Below, piece after piece: positions 46,001 through 56,039 of a DNA stretch of 64,000 bases. The notes beneath the pieces were generated by a model. That model did no database searches. It saw only the letters and a list, made by a program, of their open reading frames with translations, and had not been told where the DNA came from. The stretch spans positions 16,347,050 through 16,411,049 of the forward strand of contig NC_135559.1 in assembly GCF_964340395.1 (NCBI RefSeq), read 5' to 3'. A program made the position numbers and the translations under genes. Within the stretch, counting starts at the first letter, position 1; every line of letters starts with the position of its first letter. This DNA is from Glandiceps talaboti (Eukaryota > Hemichordata > Enteropneusta > Spengelidae).

Positions 46001-46880
46001 CCACAGTTTGTCTATCTTCTTGTTTGTAGTTCCTATTTTTGGTTCTTCTTTTTGTCTTTATCTTTCTTTTTGGACCTTCCTCATGACTGTTGAGGTCAAC
46101 CATCTGACCTTTGTCATTAAATTTCTTGTTTGTTTTATGTTTGGTTTCTGTTTCTTGGTATTTGACAGTTTGAGTTACATTCTTTCCTGTCACACTTTGT
46201 GTAAACACAGGTTTACTCCGAGTCTCATCATCAACATTTTTTATGCTTTCCTTTGTTTTACTTTTCTGCTTCTGACCAGCATTTCTGTCAACCACTGAAT
46301 TTCTTCCTGTCTGTAAATCACAACTGTTCTCTACATTACACCCCAAGTTTTCTGAGGTAACTTCTGATGGCGTGCAACCGCCCTCTAGTGGCACCAAACA
46401 TGCAGCAAATATTTTAGGTTTCATAGACTTTAAGGTTTTGTCAGAAACTTGAAAATCTGTCTCTTTCTTTTCAACTTCTAGTTTATTTTCATGATTTATG
46501 TTGCCTTTCTTGACTGATGTACCATCATTTTTTAAGCAAGTATTATCTCTAAGTTTAAGTGTTAGTCTTAGCCTTGGCTTCTTCTTTTGTCTGCTATCAA
46601 TACATGGATTTTCTCTCTTTAAAGAATTAGTCCTACAAATCAAATACTTATAATTAACATTTGTACTTGAACTTTTATCACGTCTTGGTGATTCCTTGGC
46701 AGAATTCTTATTTACAAAGACAGTATCTCCTTCTCTCACAAACTGACAGACTTTGTGTTTTGGACTCAGTTTCTGGAAGGAACGGTTGTAGACAGACACT
46801 TGAGTATTCTGTATGACTTTGGAGATGAGTAACTGGTTTAGGAAATGTGAGGTGCTACTTGACCTTGACACGGTAATATT
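35710..46880 (-). CDS. SENP-type SUMO protease (C48 family)
   Basis: Cleaves SUMO precursors and SUMO conjugates. Exons on the minus strand: 46880-45395, 44925-44829, 44494-44329, 44144-44022, 43590-43453, 39366-39232, 35817-35710. They join in phase to 750 codons plus TAG. Numbering from the exon at 46880: residues 1-500 are a basic, low-complexity region with a SIM-like motif; the protease is about 555-750. Catalytic His642 (NHW), Asp659 (YLDS), Gln703 and Cys709 (CDCG) are present. Blocks GYHAVNKWTKQVDIFKKRLL and IHLGNHW fit the SENP1/2/3/5 group, perhaps nearest 3/5; SENP6/7-type insertions are not seen. The initiator ATG must lie in an unseen exon upstream, because the first exon shown has none in a suitable place. 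Confidence 0.88.
35818..36655 (-). repeat. Degenerate ~110-bp repeat in a SENP intron
   Basis: Phrases such as GCTAACACCAGAATGG, TGAAAGGGTTAATATCTGC, CAGCACTGTACAGGCTGG and TTAACATCAGGCTAGC recur every 100-115 bases from about 35990 to 36590. A single similar copy is at about 45125-45330, near the exons at the other end of this gene. Confidence 0.65.
36680..39112. repeat. 43-bp tandem repeat, about 56 copies
   Basis: The unit ACAACTATATTCTTCATTC + ACAGACTGTCATCTC + TACCATATC has variants TTTAGAGAC, CTTATAGAC and CATTCAGAGAC at one place. It fills most of the SENP intron between 35818 and 39231. Open frames across it are periodic artefacts. The variants alternate in runs, which suggests multi-unit block duplications. 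Confidence 0.95.
39232..39366 (-). CDS. SENP exon with catalytic Gln and Cys
   Basis: Acceptor TTCTACAG, donor CAG|GTAAGTATC, 45 codons in phase 0. Encodes KLVYYLKNTAF, GGWRVCHMRNIPLQDNTCDCG and VFVCQ. Gln at position 33 and Cys at position 39 of the exon have the six-residue spacing of SENP active sites. Confidence 0.92.
39440..40070. repeat. 4-bp microsatellites with opposed (TCAC)n and (GTGA)n arms
   Basis: (TCAA)n at 39449-39530, (CAGT)n, (TCAC)n at about 39589-39666, (GTGA)n at about 39755-39861, then (CAGT)n, (CCAA)n and (TCAA)n to 40065. TCAC and GTGA are reverse complements, so the two blocks form a long potential hairpin with about 90 bases between them. Predicted peptides here are artefacts. 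Confidence 0.93.
40370..43452. repeat. 97-bp tandem array, about 31 copies, higher-order duplications
   Basis: The unit contains GTGTACACTACTGTAGTATT, TGGTCAGTGTGTATCATATT, ATGATAGTAAAGTAATGAC and TGGCACTCATACCCTATA. A block of three units at about 40466-40763 is repeated at 40764-41057 (298 bp). A larger block at about 41057-41940 recurs at about 42220-43103 (offset 1163 bp). The right end stops at the 5' splice site of the SENP exon at 43453. Long frames are array artefacts. Confidence 0.95.
43453..43590 (-). CDS. SENP exon with catalytic His and Asp
   Basis: 46 codons in phase 0. Encodes VDIFKKRLLLFPIHLGNHW and LVSCHVKDKSLMYLDSMSG. His of NHW and Asp of YLDS are the active-site pair. The donor is CAG|GTAATAC, and the intron enters the 97-bp array within a few bases. 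Confidence 0.92.
43591..44021 (-). repeat. SENP intron with a ~120-bp duplication
   Basis: TTCACAATT(A/G)ACTTTAATT, AGGCC(T/A)GTCACAACATTTCTGGAACA and ACAGGGCTGTGTTTG occur twice (about 43640-43790 and 43800-43935). No exon was seen. Confidence 0.7.
44022..44144 (-). CDS. SENP exon, protease core N-terminal part
   Basis: 41 codons in phase 0, acceptor CCTGTACAG, donor CAG|GTATG. Encodes VINGYHELLMRN, VFIYSTYFYTHL and KGYHAVNKWTKQ, the SENP block running into the His motif. Confidence 0.9.
44329..44494 (-). CDS. SENP exon, start of protease domain
   Basis: Encodes YTFIQSVFNHLKLRPSSW, KRITVRIGCYELSADDMKTL and GDNWLNDN. The W-L-N-D motif is the conserved entry to the SENP fold and contacts SUMO in the family. 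Donor AAT|GTGAGT. Confidence 0.9.
44495..45394 (-). other. SENP introns around the 97-base exon
   Basis: Two introns, 44495-44828 and 44926-45394. The second holds one copy (about 45125-45330) of the degenerate repeat found at 36.0-36.6 kb. Nothing else was recognised. Confidence 0.5.
44829..44925 (-). CDS. SENP exon, basic helical linker
   Basis: 97 bases (2+93+2). Encodes IFRKRFHQQKGLSIRMLFEE and LQKIFKKDLSR, a basic helix ahead of the protease. It is in frame only if the previous exon ends AAAG|GTTGGT, a less usual but valid GT donor. Confidence 0.78.
45395..46880 (-). CDS. SENP large 5' exon, low-complexity N-terminal region
   Basis: 495 codons, acceptor ATCCACAG. Lys/Ser/Thr/Asp-rich, predicted disordered, with basic clusters (PKRKIKTKRRTKNR) that could act as nuclear localisation signals. 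Near the C-terminal end a 75-residue segment is duplicated in tandem (SGNRHDIGM, SGAGCHGSGLV, KKSGTGK, SNVCKMER, DEKGSSNDDDV occur twice). The second copy ends DDDVMIVEVI, an acid-flanked hydrophobic run like a SUMO-interacting motif. No initiator Met suits this exon alone. Confidence 0.82.
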
Positions 46881-49250
46881 CTGTGGATAACAAAGAAAAT
46901 TTGGAATAAATAATTACAGAAAATGAATACATCATATCCAAAAGGGACTGACAAACTCTTCTACTTTTGGTAAACTATGAAAACAGGACTGTGTTGGAGT
47001 GGTCTAACCTCACCTATCACAGGTAAGTTAGCTGTGATTTCAACTTAAAGTTTTTAAACCCAAAGTCACAAGTTGCAAATCTGTTCAAATTCTACATTGA
47101 AAATCTTATAGCTAGGTTTCCATTTTGCTACTTTGGAATATTCCCAATATTCAATGTGATGACGTTGGTGGGCGAACCTGGGATAGTGACTTGAGAACTA
47201 TGGTTGATTTAAACTGTAAAGTATGTGTAATCAGCCTTTATACCTGTCAACCTCACCTGTTAAGTTAGCGGTGTTTTTAACTTAAAATTTTTAAACACAA
47301 AGTCCCGTGTTGTAAATCTGGTCAAATGCTACATTGGTCAAACCTTATAGGTTTCAATTTTGTTACTTTGGAATATTTCCAATATTCAATGTGATGACTT
47401 TGGTGGGGCTTAAAAGCCTGGGATAGTGACTTGAGAACTATGGTTGATTTACAATGTAACCTGTAAACTACATGTAATCTGAGCCATGAGAGGGGTCAAC
47501 AAAATTTGGTGATGGGTGCCATGACTTACATTGTACCTGGTTTATACCACCTTACCAAAAAGCACTGTCCATTCATATAGTATGATCCCCACCATACCAA
47601 AAAAACCATGACTATAGATACTGATGGCTTTAGAAAAATATGTAAATGTACTCTCTGAGCTCCTACAGATGACAAATTACATTTACAACATCAAAAATGA
47701 AAATACCGAATGATTAAAATGAATACAATCAAACCTTGCTGTAAAATGCTGATATGGTGGTGGTGATGGTCGTTACAATGGATAGGAATTTGTAAACAGC
47801 GCCCCCAGTGGCCAACTCATGTAATCTTTTATCTTTCTGATGACTTGACTATGGTGTGTCATAATGTGACAGAAAATAAATATGCAAATGTCGTAAGGTA
47901 ATCAATCTTTCCTTCAGTGCTAGATTGGCCACACTCCAATCTAATTTATACCCAGGTTGTTCTACATCGTTTCACAACAACAGTCTACATAACAAGGTTT
48001 TGCAGTGCTCAATTTAAAAGAATTTAAGATTAACATTACTTCTCCAAATATATTCAACACATTATGCTTCAGAGATATGCAAATTATTATATTATTCCAA
48101 AAATCTTTTCTTTATTCTGAATTTCAGCCAGAAAATACTTGTGATTGAAGCATTTTGTCATTATTTGTCTTTTGATTTGGAGTGACAAAGATAAGATTCC
48201 TAGTAGTTCGTGTATTTACCTAAAAAATCTTGGGGAGTGATACCTAATAGTCAGTATGCCCCAAGTGGTCTCTGATTTAACCATGTCTGGTCAAAATCAA
48301 TTAATCAGAACAAAAAGTTGTTCATCCAATCAGTGAACCCCAACTGTGTTATAGTGACGTAAACAGTCTCCTGACAAATGTACCATATTTGGATATTACA
48401 TAACTGCCCCAATAAACACTTACTTTTATGATGGACTGTATTATTGGTTAGAATTTGTGATTAATAAACAAAGACATGATGTTAGTGGGTGGCTGTGGAT
48501 GAATTTTAAATTACATCTCATGCATCTTAGGACTTCTATCTAGAGTAACAACTTGGACTATACTGTGAGTGGAGGTACTTAAATCATAACAATACCATAT
48601 ATATGAACTTGACTAGAGACCTAATTACCCAAACTAAAATGAGATTGGTTGACACAAAAACTTCTTGTCTGTGGTAAACTGAATTGGTATATCTTACACA
48701 ATGTATGATTCAGGTCCGGTAACATGACCAATGATGGCACCCAGTTATTTTGTTCACCTGTTCTACATAATATCACCTTTTTTAAATGAAGAAAAAAATA
48801 AATAAAAGCAAACTATGATTTCTGTGTTGTTTTCTTACTTACCACTGTGAATTGACTAAATAAAGAAAAGCCGAGTCTTCTTTTTCTTACTGTTGATTCA
48901 AAACAGATCTACTTTCAAATCTGCCTATTTCAGTAGATTATAGCGCCCTCTCTGATACAAACTTTACAACACTGTGCTGTAAATCCGATACTAAATGATA
49001 CAAATCGTTGAATTTTCTTACAGAACATGTAACCGCGTCATAGCCATTGTATATCAACGAATTTTGATCGTGACTTTGGATGTTGCATTCGTTCACGTCG
49101 ATCACAGCCTGTATTTTACCATGCATGTTCCCATTGCAATCCTAAAAATAGCTTACCAGTTTCAGATGTACGGTCAACAAGGAGATTTATTTTCATGTAT
49201 CGTCTAGTACGCGTCTTTCCATGTTTCTTGATGATCATACTTTGTCGTCA
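46881..49250 (-). other. SENP upstream region with ~240-bp duplication
   Basis: Two copies of about 235-245 bp lie at about 46995-47235 and 47236-47480 (TTTGGAATATT, CCAATATTCAATGTGATGAC, GGGATAGTGACTTGAG shared). A strong minus-strand donor, CAGTG|GTAAGTAAG at about 48840, could end a 5' non-coding exon of the SENP gene. No convincing coding start was found. Confidence 0.45.
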
Positions 49251-49299
49251 GTCACGCTGTCGGTGTGTTTTTGAAATCCCTTGTATCCAGCTCCATACA

Positions 49300-49501
49300 T
49301 CATGGCCAGGAAGGGACTGACTCACATGGTCGGGGAGGGGGTGGGGGAATTAGCGCTTTTGTTGGATGACGTCATAATCTGGGCGGAGTCTTAAGTTTCG
49401 CAGACAACCCGGAAGTGCTATGACATGTGGGTGTCCATGAGAGCTCAAGAGTGCGGTCTGCTTGTCTTTGGAGCGCTATATGCTTAGAAACATGTATCTC
49501 G
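49300..49501. promoter_or_regulatory. Promoter-like island: CRE, GC box, ETS motif
   Basis: Full-palindrome CRE TGACGTCA at 49367-49374, GGGCGG at 49381-49386 and CCGGAAGTG (ETS) at 49409-49417, in locally GC-richer DNA. On the plus strand a donor-like CTCG|GTAAGAC at 49501/49502 follows ATG at 49492, so a short first exon may start here. On the minus strand it lies upstream of the SENP gene. Could be a bidirectional promoter; the plus-strand gene it serves is not clear. Confidence 0.5.
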
Positions 49502-49867
49502 GTAAGACAATTAACGTTTTGTAAGAATCTAAGATATTAATGTTATGTGGCATGCACTGGCAACGAAATCAGCAATGTGTCCTACATTATGTGAGTCAAT
49601 GAATACAAGATACAACACTCAACAGATGATCTCGCCATACACGTACACATAGATCCATCGCGCAGATTGCAGACATGATGTCATTGTTAGCTGCAATAAA
49701 TTGAATAATTGTAGCGTTTGTTGTGATTTTGAGGGCTTTTTCGTCTGTTTTTGTGCCATTTTACGTTCCGATGTTTAACCCAAATCAAACCATTTAGCAG
49801 CAGTCCAGGACACACAAACTACTAAACATTGTATCTAGACTAGGATTAGTCCAGGACATATTTATAC
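49502..49867 (+). other. Spacer, MITE-related sequence at ~49690
   Basis: TTAGCTGCAATAAATTGAATAATTGTAGCG at about 49688-49717 resembles one end of the MITE at 50523-50668. The first 54-bp array-like phrase (CAGTCCAGGACACACAAAC) is at about 49801. Confidence 0.5.
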
Positions 49868-50056
49868 AAATGTCGACTGGCCGTGAAGGCAATAGCGAGC
49901 ATACGTCTGTTCCCCGCGAGGGCCTGTCGATCACCTCAACATTAATCCCGAGGGCGAAGCCCAAGGGAAATAAGTTGATGTTGAGGTGATCGACAGGCCC
50001 GAGCGGGGAATTGACGTATGCTATTGCCCGAACAAGAGGCCAGCTAGTCGACATTT
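49868..50056. mobile_element. Foldback element, ~80-bp inverted ends
   Basis: AAATGTCGAC at 49868 is mirrored by GTCGACATTT ending at 50056. Inside, GCAATAGC, CATACGTC, TTCCCCGC, GGGCCTGTCGATCACCTCAAC and their reverse complements face each other around a core with GAGGGCGAAGCCC. Imperfect copies of the same family appear at 24.8 kb. No coding; probably a non-autonomous transposon. Confidence 0.82.
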
Positions 50057-50454
50057 GTTTTATAACACATCTCATTCATACTACTATAAAACCTAAATTA
50101 CAGACACATTGAATATCCTTCACTACAGGCAATACCGTTCCTACTTCCACACAGTATTTTCCTAAAATACTCACAGCATTTTTGATAACACACTTTGTGC
50201 GCTTAGCATCTTTGTGTGACACCAGTTCTGCAAGATCTTCTTCAGACACTTTCCAAAAACGTGAATATTATTGTTTGGCGCCATTTGTCGTCTGCAAGGA
50301 AGACGCTCACGCATGCGCAATTGGCGACTTTTCATTCATGGAACTATTGCAATAGATCGTCATTTCCCGGGCAACAGTATTCAAATTACGCATACCACGT
50401 GACAGGGCATTGACGAATCGCAACACGACTCACGCAGATGATGTGTTATAAAGA
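50057..50454 (+). other. Spacer without recognised gene
   Basis: Slightly GC-richer; one 65-codon open frame at 50216-50413 has no family match. Ends where the 54-bp array begins. Confidence 0.45.
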
Positions 50455-50522
50455 CTACTGGTACTAAACATTGTATCTAGACTACCCAATTAGCAGTAGT
50501 TCAGGACACACAAACTACTATA

Positions 50523-50668
50523 TAGCTGCAATAATTGTAGCGTCTTGTTGCGGTTTTGTGGTTTTTTTCGACATTTTAAGTTAAACACTAAAACTTAAAA
50601 AGTCACCAAAACAGACGAAAAGACCCACAAAAACGCAACATTGCAAAACGCTACAATTATTGCAGCTA
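50523..50668. mobile_element. MITE with 20-bp perfect terminal inverted repeats
   Basis: TAGCTGCAATAATTGTAGCG at 50523-50542 is the exact reverse complement of 50649-50668. Imperfect pairing continues inward (TTGTGGTTTTTTCG against CGAAAAGACCCACAA). 146 bp, non-coding, inserted in the first units of the 54-bp array. A relative of its left end is at 49690. Confidence 0.85.
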
Positions 50669-50934
50669 ACTACTAAACATTGTATCTTGACTACCAAATT
50701 AGGAGTGTTCCAAGGCACATAGACTACTATACATTGTATCTAGACTACCAAATTAGCAGTAGTCCAGGACACATAGACTACTAAACATTGTATCTAGACT
50801 ACCAAATTAGCAGTAGTCCAGGACACATAGACTACTAAACATCTGACCTGTTGGCAAACTTTATCTTTGATGCTTATAATAAGAGAAAGGAGAAAATGTA
50901 TAATTTGTAAGATATACTCCTCACACTTGAAAAA

Positions 50935-51120
50935 AAAAATGTTTCTTTCTTTATGTATTTATTTATTTATTTTGCAAAAATTGGATTTGTGTCTTATAAG
51001 CCCAAGGGGCTGGATGTGGCAAGTGTTATGAACAACTGTGCCAGATCATATAAACAAATGTATACTTTAAGTCCACATAGGACACGTTAATAAATAAAAT
51101 ACAACAACAACAACAACAAC
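50935..51120 (+). mobile_element. 3' tail of a LINE with (CAA)n
   Basis: A 3'-UTR-like stretch TTATAAGCCCAAGGGGCTGG, TAATAAATAAAATA then (CAACAA)n at 51102-51122, directly followed by array sequence. A non-LTR element with a CAA tail, 5' truncated, is the simplest reading. Confidence 0.5.
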
Positions 51121-52210
51121 AACTAAACATTGTATCTAGACTACCAAATTAGCAGTAGTCCAGGACACATAGACTAAACATTGTATCTAGACTACCAAAT
51201 TAGCAGTAGTCCAGGGCACATAGACTACTAAACATTGTATCTAGACTACCAAATTAGCAGTAGTCCAGGACACATAGACTATACTAAACATTGCATCTAG
51301 ACTACCAAATTAGCAGTAGTCCAGGACACATAGACTACTAAACATTGTATCTAGACTACCAAATTAGCAGTAGTCCAGGACACATAGACTACTAAACATT
51401 GTATCTAGACTACCAAATTAGCAGTAGTACAGGACACATAGACTACTAAACATTGTATCTAGACTACCAAATTAGCAGTAGTCCAGGACACATAGACTAC
51501 CAAACATTGTATTAAGACTACCAAATTAGCAGTAGTACAGGGCACATAGACTACTATACATTGTATCTAGACTACCAAATTACCAATAGTCCAGGACACA
51601 TATACTACTAAATATTGTATCTAGACTACCAAATTAGCAGTAGTCCAGGACACATAGACTACTAAACGTTGTATTAAGACTACCAAATTAGCAGTAGTCC
51701 AGGACACATAGACTACTAAACATTGTATCTAGACTACCAAATTAGCAGTAGTACAGGGTACATAGACTACCAAATTAGCAGTAGTCCAGGACACATAGAC
51801 TACTAAACATTGTATCTAGACTACCAAATTAGCAGTAGTCCAGGACACAGACTACTAAACATTGTATCTAGACTACCAAATTAGCAGTAGTACAGGACAC
51901 ATAGACTACTAATTAACATTGTATCTAGACTACCAAATTAGCAGTAGTACAGGACACATAGACTGCTAAATATTGTATCTAGACTACCAAATTAGCAGTA
52001 GTCCAGGACACATAGACTACTAAACATTGTATTAAGACTACCAAATTAACAGTAGTCCAGGACACAGACAACTAAATATTGTATCTAGACTACCAAATTA
52101 GCAGTAGTACAGGGTACATAGACTTCTAAACATTGTATCTAGACTACCAAATTAGCAGTAGTACACTAGGGCACATAGACTACTAAACATTGTATCTAGA
52201 TCTAGACTAC

Positions 52211-52866
52211 TAAATTTATAAGGTAGTAGTGTGTTACACCAATGAATGGAAATTAATAAAAAAAAAATGTAGCTAAAAACAATTCCAGTAGGAGTTAAAT
52301 TTGAGCCCTGAAAATGCACACTGTTTAACTTGGGATGGGATGGGGAAGTCATGATAATTTAGTAATACCATTGATATTTTGGCAGGTTATATGACTTGGT
52401 TACAGGCCACATACATGTATGGGGAGGGTCTTATAATTATAATTTTGATATTACCTGTAACCACCACAATTATTTCATGAATTCCAAACTATCATAAACA
52501 AATACTTTGACCATCCAGAGTTTAAAATAGGTATACCTTTGCCCTTTTAAAGTGCAGTCATCTTTGGTTCACAACTTTGCTATACTGAAGGTCGACAAAA
52601 TAGTTGATATGTGCAGTGTTGATAGCAGGAGTAATTACTGTTCTTTTTCTTCAATAGAAGACTATGGATGAGAACTTGTGTGCCCTCTAATGATAGTCAA
52701 AGTCTGTTTTTGTGAGTCAAAGTAAGAAAAACTTTGATTTCTTGTGAGTATCACTACATACTAAGAGATAGGGGAATACCAAATTTTGGTGCATCACTAG
52801 AAATTGTGCTCGTCAAATTGGCTTAGAGGGCATACTGAATTGAGAAGTATGAAAATGCATGCCATC
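52211..52866 (+). other. Spacer; 3' part relates to the 32-33 kb repeat
   Basis: From about 52700, phrases AGGGGAATACCAAATTTTGG, CACTAGAAATTGTG, TCGTCAAATTGG and TTAGAGGGC parallel 32.60-32.69 and 33.68-33.77 kb. That repeat runs up to the cullin-3 homology at 52873. Confidence 0.5.
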
Positions 52867-53109
52867 TAAGAAATCCAGAAGAAGAATAACAGTGGTCTGA
52901 GCTTTGAAGAATTATACCGTAATGCATATACCATAGTGTTACATAAACATGGTGAACGTCTATACACTGGGTTGAGAGAGGTGGTTACAGAGCATTTAGT
53001 TGACAAGGTAAAATGAATGTTTGATTGACTATTCATTGACTTTTCTAGAGCTGTTTAGCTGTATTAATTATTGACAGTGTGACTATAAGTGTACACAGAT
53101 GTGGGTCAG

Positions 53110-53310
53110 ATTTGTGGTGTTGTGTTGTGTTGTGTTGTGTTGTGCTGTGCTGTGTTAATTGTGTAGTGTTGTGCTGTGTTGTGTTGTGTTGTGTTGTGTT
53201 GTGTTGTGCTGTGCTGTGTTAATTGTGTAGTGTTGTACGTGTTGTGTTTTGTTGTATTGTGCGGTGCGGTGCGGTGTGTTGTGTTGTGTTGTGCTGTGCT
53301 GTGCTGTGCA
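53110..53310. repeat. TGTGT/TGTGC pentanucleotide repeat
   Basis: GTGTT/GTGCT 5-mers in two blocks joined by a repeated TGTTAATTGTGTAGTGTTGT phrase, so a segment of about 60 bp is itself duplicated. It lies in the intron between the two cullin-3 exons. Predicted peptides are artefacts. Confidence 0.9.
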
Positions 53311-53741
53311 ACCAGAAGGTACATTGTACATGTATATGTGTATGCCATACTGGCTGTCTATAAAAGTCAAAATGTATTGAAGAGTATGTCTATAGTCACA
53401 GAATGACTGTGTGTGTGTATACAAGTATGTCTAGTCATCAGACAAAAAGTAGAAAGGGAAATTTGCATAATTTCATCACTATCTTTTTTAAACAATCTAT
53501 GTTGCCAATTAGCAATGATTATTTCTTCAAAATAAAAGAATTGAACTACATGAATAAGAAATTCATTTAAATGTTTCCAAAATTAAATTTGTATGATTTG
53601 AATATTGAACAAAAATTAATACATCGTTTTGAAAGGGCATTTTACTTGTTTTAGACTCAGTTACTTGTTGAACTCCTTTGCACAGTACTATGTACTGAAT
53701 TCAGGTGCTTTGTAAACAGTTTTGACTGATTGGTTGATTGG

Positions 53742-53781
<40 letters not shown>

Positions 53782-53823
53782 GATTTCAGTTTTATAGCTG
53801 TACTATTTTCTAATTTTCAACAG
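53311..53823 (+). other. Cullin-3 intron remainder
   Basis: Ends with a (GATT)n microsatellite at about 53726-53780, then acceptor TTCAACAG. No other feature. Confidence 0.5.
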
Positions 53824-54453
53824 ATCCGTGTAGACGTCTTAGAATCACTGAACAACAATTTCCTGCAGACACTAAACAGTGCATGGAATGACCACCAAAC
53901 CTCCATGGTAATGATTAGAGATATTCTCATGTACATGGTGAGTATAGAGAAAGTCATCAAGTTCATAATAGCCAATTTAATAGATATTGGGGTCAAGCAG
54001 GGTCACCAGTAAGAATGTCTGCTATGTAGTGAAGTATATCTAGATACATATACTTGTCACCACATAAGGTTATCAACGTAAATGGCCACCATGAAAATAT
54101 TTAATAAAACTTTCATATTTTATGTCCATCCAGGACTCCACCTCCAGTCTGTTTAAACTAAAATCATGTGGAGACGCAACAATGTCAACCCTGTTTATTA
54201 TGAGCACAGATTTCTGTGTTTGAACAACTGTCATGACTAGACTGTGTAGTAGTATGAAGTTTTTAAAATGTAATACGGTATCAGTTTAGAATTCTAGACT
54301 AATTAATTTAAGGTTAGACAAAATATTGTCAGGGAGTGAGATGAAATGGTTATAATTCATAGATTCAAGATTGTTCTAAGTGATGTTCCTCCCTTTCACT
54401 ACATTATTATTATTGGATTTGAAATATTAATTTTATGTTATGTTACTTTTCAG

Positions 54454-54562
54454 TTTGAAACATGAGAAATCAGGTGATTGTGATGATAACCTGAAACCAA
54501 TGGCCATCCCTGCTGCATTTAAGGATGTCACAATTAACTACACCTACTCAGTCTCATTTGAG
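54454..54562 (+). pseudogene. TM9SF exon, end of luminal domain
   Basis: Encodes LKHEKSGDCDDNL and VTINYTYSVSFE, the last luminal strand before the first core membrane span. Ends in phase 0 at GAG|GTAAG. Confidence 0.8.
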
Positions 54563-54735
54563 GTAAGATGATACAATGAATGAATTTATAATTTAATATG
54601 CACTTATTTTAAGTTTGTAGATGTAAGTGAAGATACTGAGATAATGTTTAACAACCAAAAATATCACATCTCTTCATATTGCCATCCAGCTGGCCAGACT
54701 GATAGACTATGATTTTTACCTACTTTCATTTGCAG

Positions 54736-54816
54736 GCTATACCCTGGAGTGAAGTGGGCATCTCGATGGGATTACATTCTGGACTCCATGCCACATACAG
54801 ATACTCAGTGGTTCAG
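54736..54816 (+). pseudogene. TM9SF exon with WASRWDYIL
   Basis: The conserved VKWASRWDYILDSMPHTDTQ is in a frame that would need the previous exon to end with two extra bases. An internal AG at 54753-54754 would restore phase but delete about six residues. TTCAG|GTGAG donor. Confidence 0.75.
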
Positions 54817-55930
54817 GTGAGTAGATGGCAACAATTGTACAACAACTATCAGGAAACTAACAATACATAGACACAAACTAAAATTGTTAATTTGACATAT
54901 TGGTATAAGTTACTGACAGAAATTGATATACGACTCTGGTAATCGAGCCATGGTTTACTAAGATAGGCGTAAACTAAATCTATTGTTGGTAAACCTATGT
55001 GGTATTACACAAGTGGGTGATAGTGGTTCCTCTGTTGTGTAATTCTAATCACCTTGTGATCAAGATAGTGGAAGTCCCAAAACAGTACACTGCAAGTTCA
55101 TGGAACTCTGTCAGTAAAACTCTGCGATGCTTCCCCACGGAGGCTGTAAATAAACCAACATCCATTCAAGAGCTTATTACTGTTGTATCAACAATAGTAT
55201 TAGAGTGTGTCTATCTTAGTAAACTGAAGGCTCAATTACCAGAGTGATAATTACATCCACAGTAGGTCGTCATTTCTGATTGCAAATTTTTCTCATTTCG
55301 CACTGAAACATTCAACCACATTCAATGTTCTCATCCTATAGTCCTACTCAATGTCCTTTATGGAACTAAATGAGTAGGATTTGGTGTGTGCAAAATTTGT
55401 GTTTACATGCTCTTGATTATAGGGTGATTATATCCACATAACTTAGGTATCATTACCAGTATCACTCACTTATGTAAGCTAAACCATGCATCAACACTTG
55501 TTTTTGTTTTTATTTATCTGATTTGCCGATAGCACATTTTCCATAGTTGTATCATTATCTTGCTTGTTTACTTCAAAACAATGCAAACTCATTAAAGTAA
55601 TGTCTAACTAAAAAGAACAGATAATGATACATCTAAAAAAAACACTGTCCAGTCTTCTATGATGTGATAACAATTTTTGCATTTTTTTTTATAAATCCTG
55701 TCAATATGGCTGTGTCCTCTAACAGCCCTAACTCTAATGTTATGACCTCCTGTATTTGTGAGTTCAGAAATGAGCAAGGACTTATAAAAGAACACCAGTT
55801 TATTGAAATAGTAGGACCATTGTCTGTCATGTCAGCCTTGACGGCCCTTGTCCAGTCAATCACCTATAATTATCAGGTCACTTGTAAACTCACTTATTTT
55901 GAATGTGTTATATATGTTGATTATTTACAG
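54817..55930 (+). other. TM9SF intron with dispersed repeat
   Basis: The segment 55075-55215 (CACTGCAAGTTCATGGAAC, AATAAACCAACATCCATTC) has a relative at 61545-61665 (CACAGCAAGATCATGGAAG, ATTAAACCAACGTTCATTT). A long open frame at 55664-56083 is unrelated to TM9SF. Confidence 0.5.
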
Positions 55931-56039
55931 TATCATGAACTCCTTGGTGATTGTACTATTCTTGTCTGGTATGGTAGCTATGATTATGCTGAGAACACTC
56001 CACAAGGATATTGCCCACTACAACCAAATAGACTCAGCT
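55931..56039 (+). pseudogene. TM9SF exon, first core membrane span
   Basis: Encodes SIMNSLVIVLFLSGMVAMIM, LRTLHKDIAHYNQIDSA, a membrane span and the start of the cytosolic loop. The donor, GACTCAGCT|GTAAGTAC, is the seed of the downstream array. Confidence 0.88.

Larger units (their letters stand above)
50455..52210. repeat. 54-bp tandem array, about 27 copies, interrupted
   Basis: The unit is ACTACTAAACATTGTATCTAG + ACTACCAAATTAGCAGTAG + TCCAGGACACATAG. Interrupted by a MITE at 50523-50668 and by about 260 bp of other sequence with a LINE tail (about 50850-51118). Some units carry TATTAAGAC in place of TATCTAGAC, and GTACAGG in place of GTCCAGG. Confidence 0.94.
52873..53937 (+). pseudogene. 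Cullin-3 fragment: two N-terminal exons
   Basis: Exon 52873-53007 reads [43 protein letters not shown]. Exon 53824-53937 reads [38 protein letters not shown]. Both are in phase 0 and near-identical to animal cullin-3, the E3 scaffold, in its first N-terminal repeats. Upstream, GCC-ATC-TAA-GAA-ATC-CAG looks like the family A-I-Q-E-I-Q with the Gln codon turned into TAA, unless an acceptor at CTAAG is used. No other cullin exon lies in the window, although the plus strand continues 10 kb. Introns are kept, so this is a DNA-level partial copy, not a retrocopy. Confidence 0.8.

Noticed and set aside
45375-46298. Plus-strand frames of about 96 codons
   Set aside because: Shadows of the SENP large exon on the other strand.
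52840-52872. Extending the cullin-3 exon upstream as normal coding
   Set aside because: An in-frame TAA at 52867-52869 and repeat-like sequence before it; the A-I-*-E-I-Q likeness may be chance or a nonsense change, so it was not called as coding.
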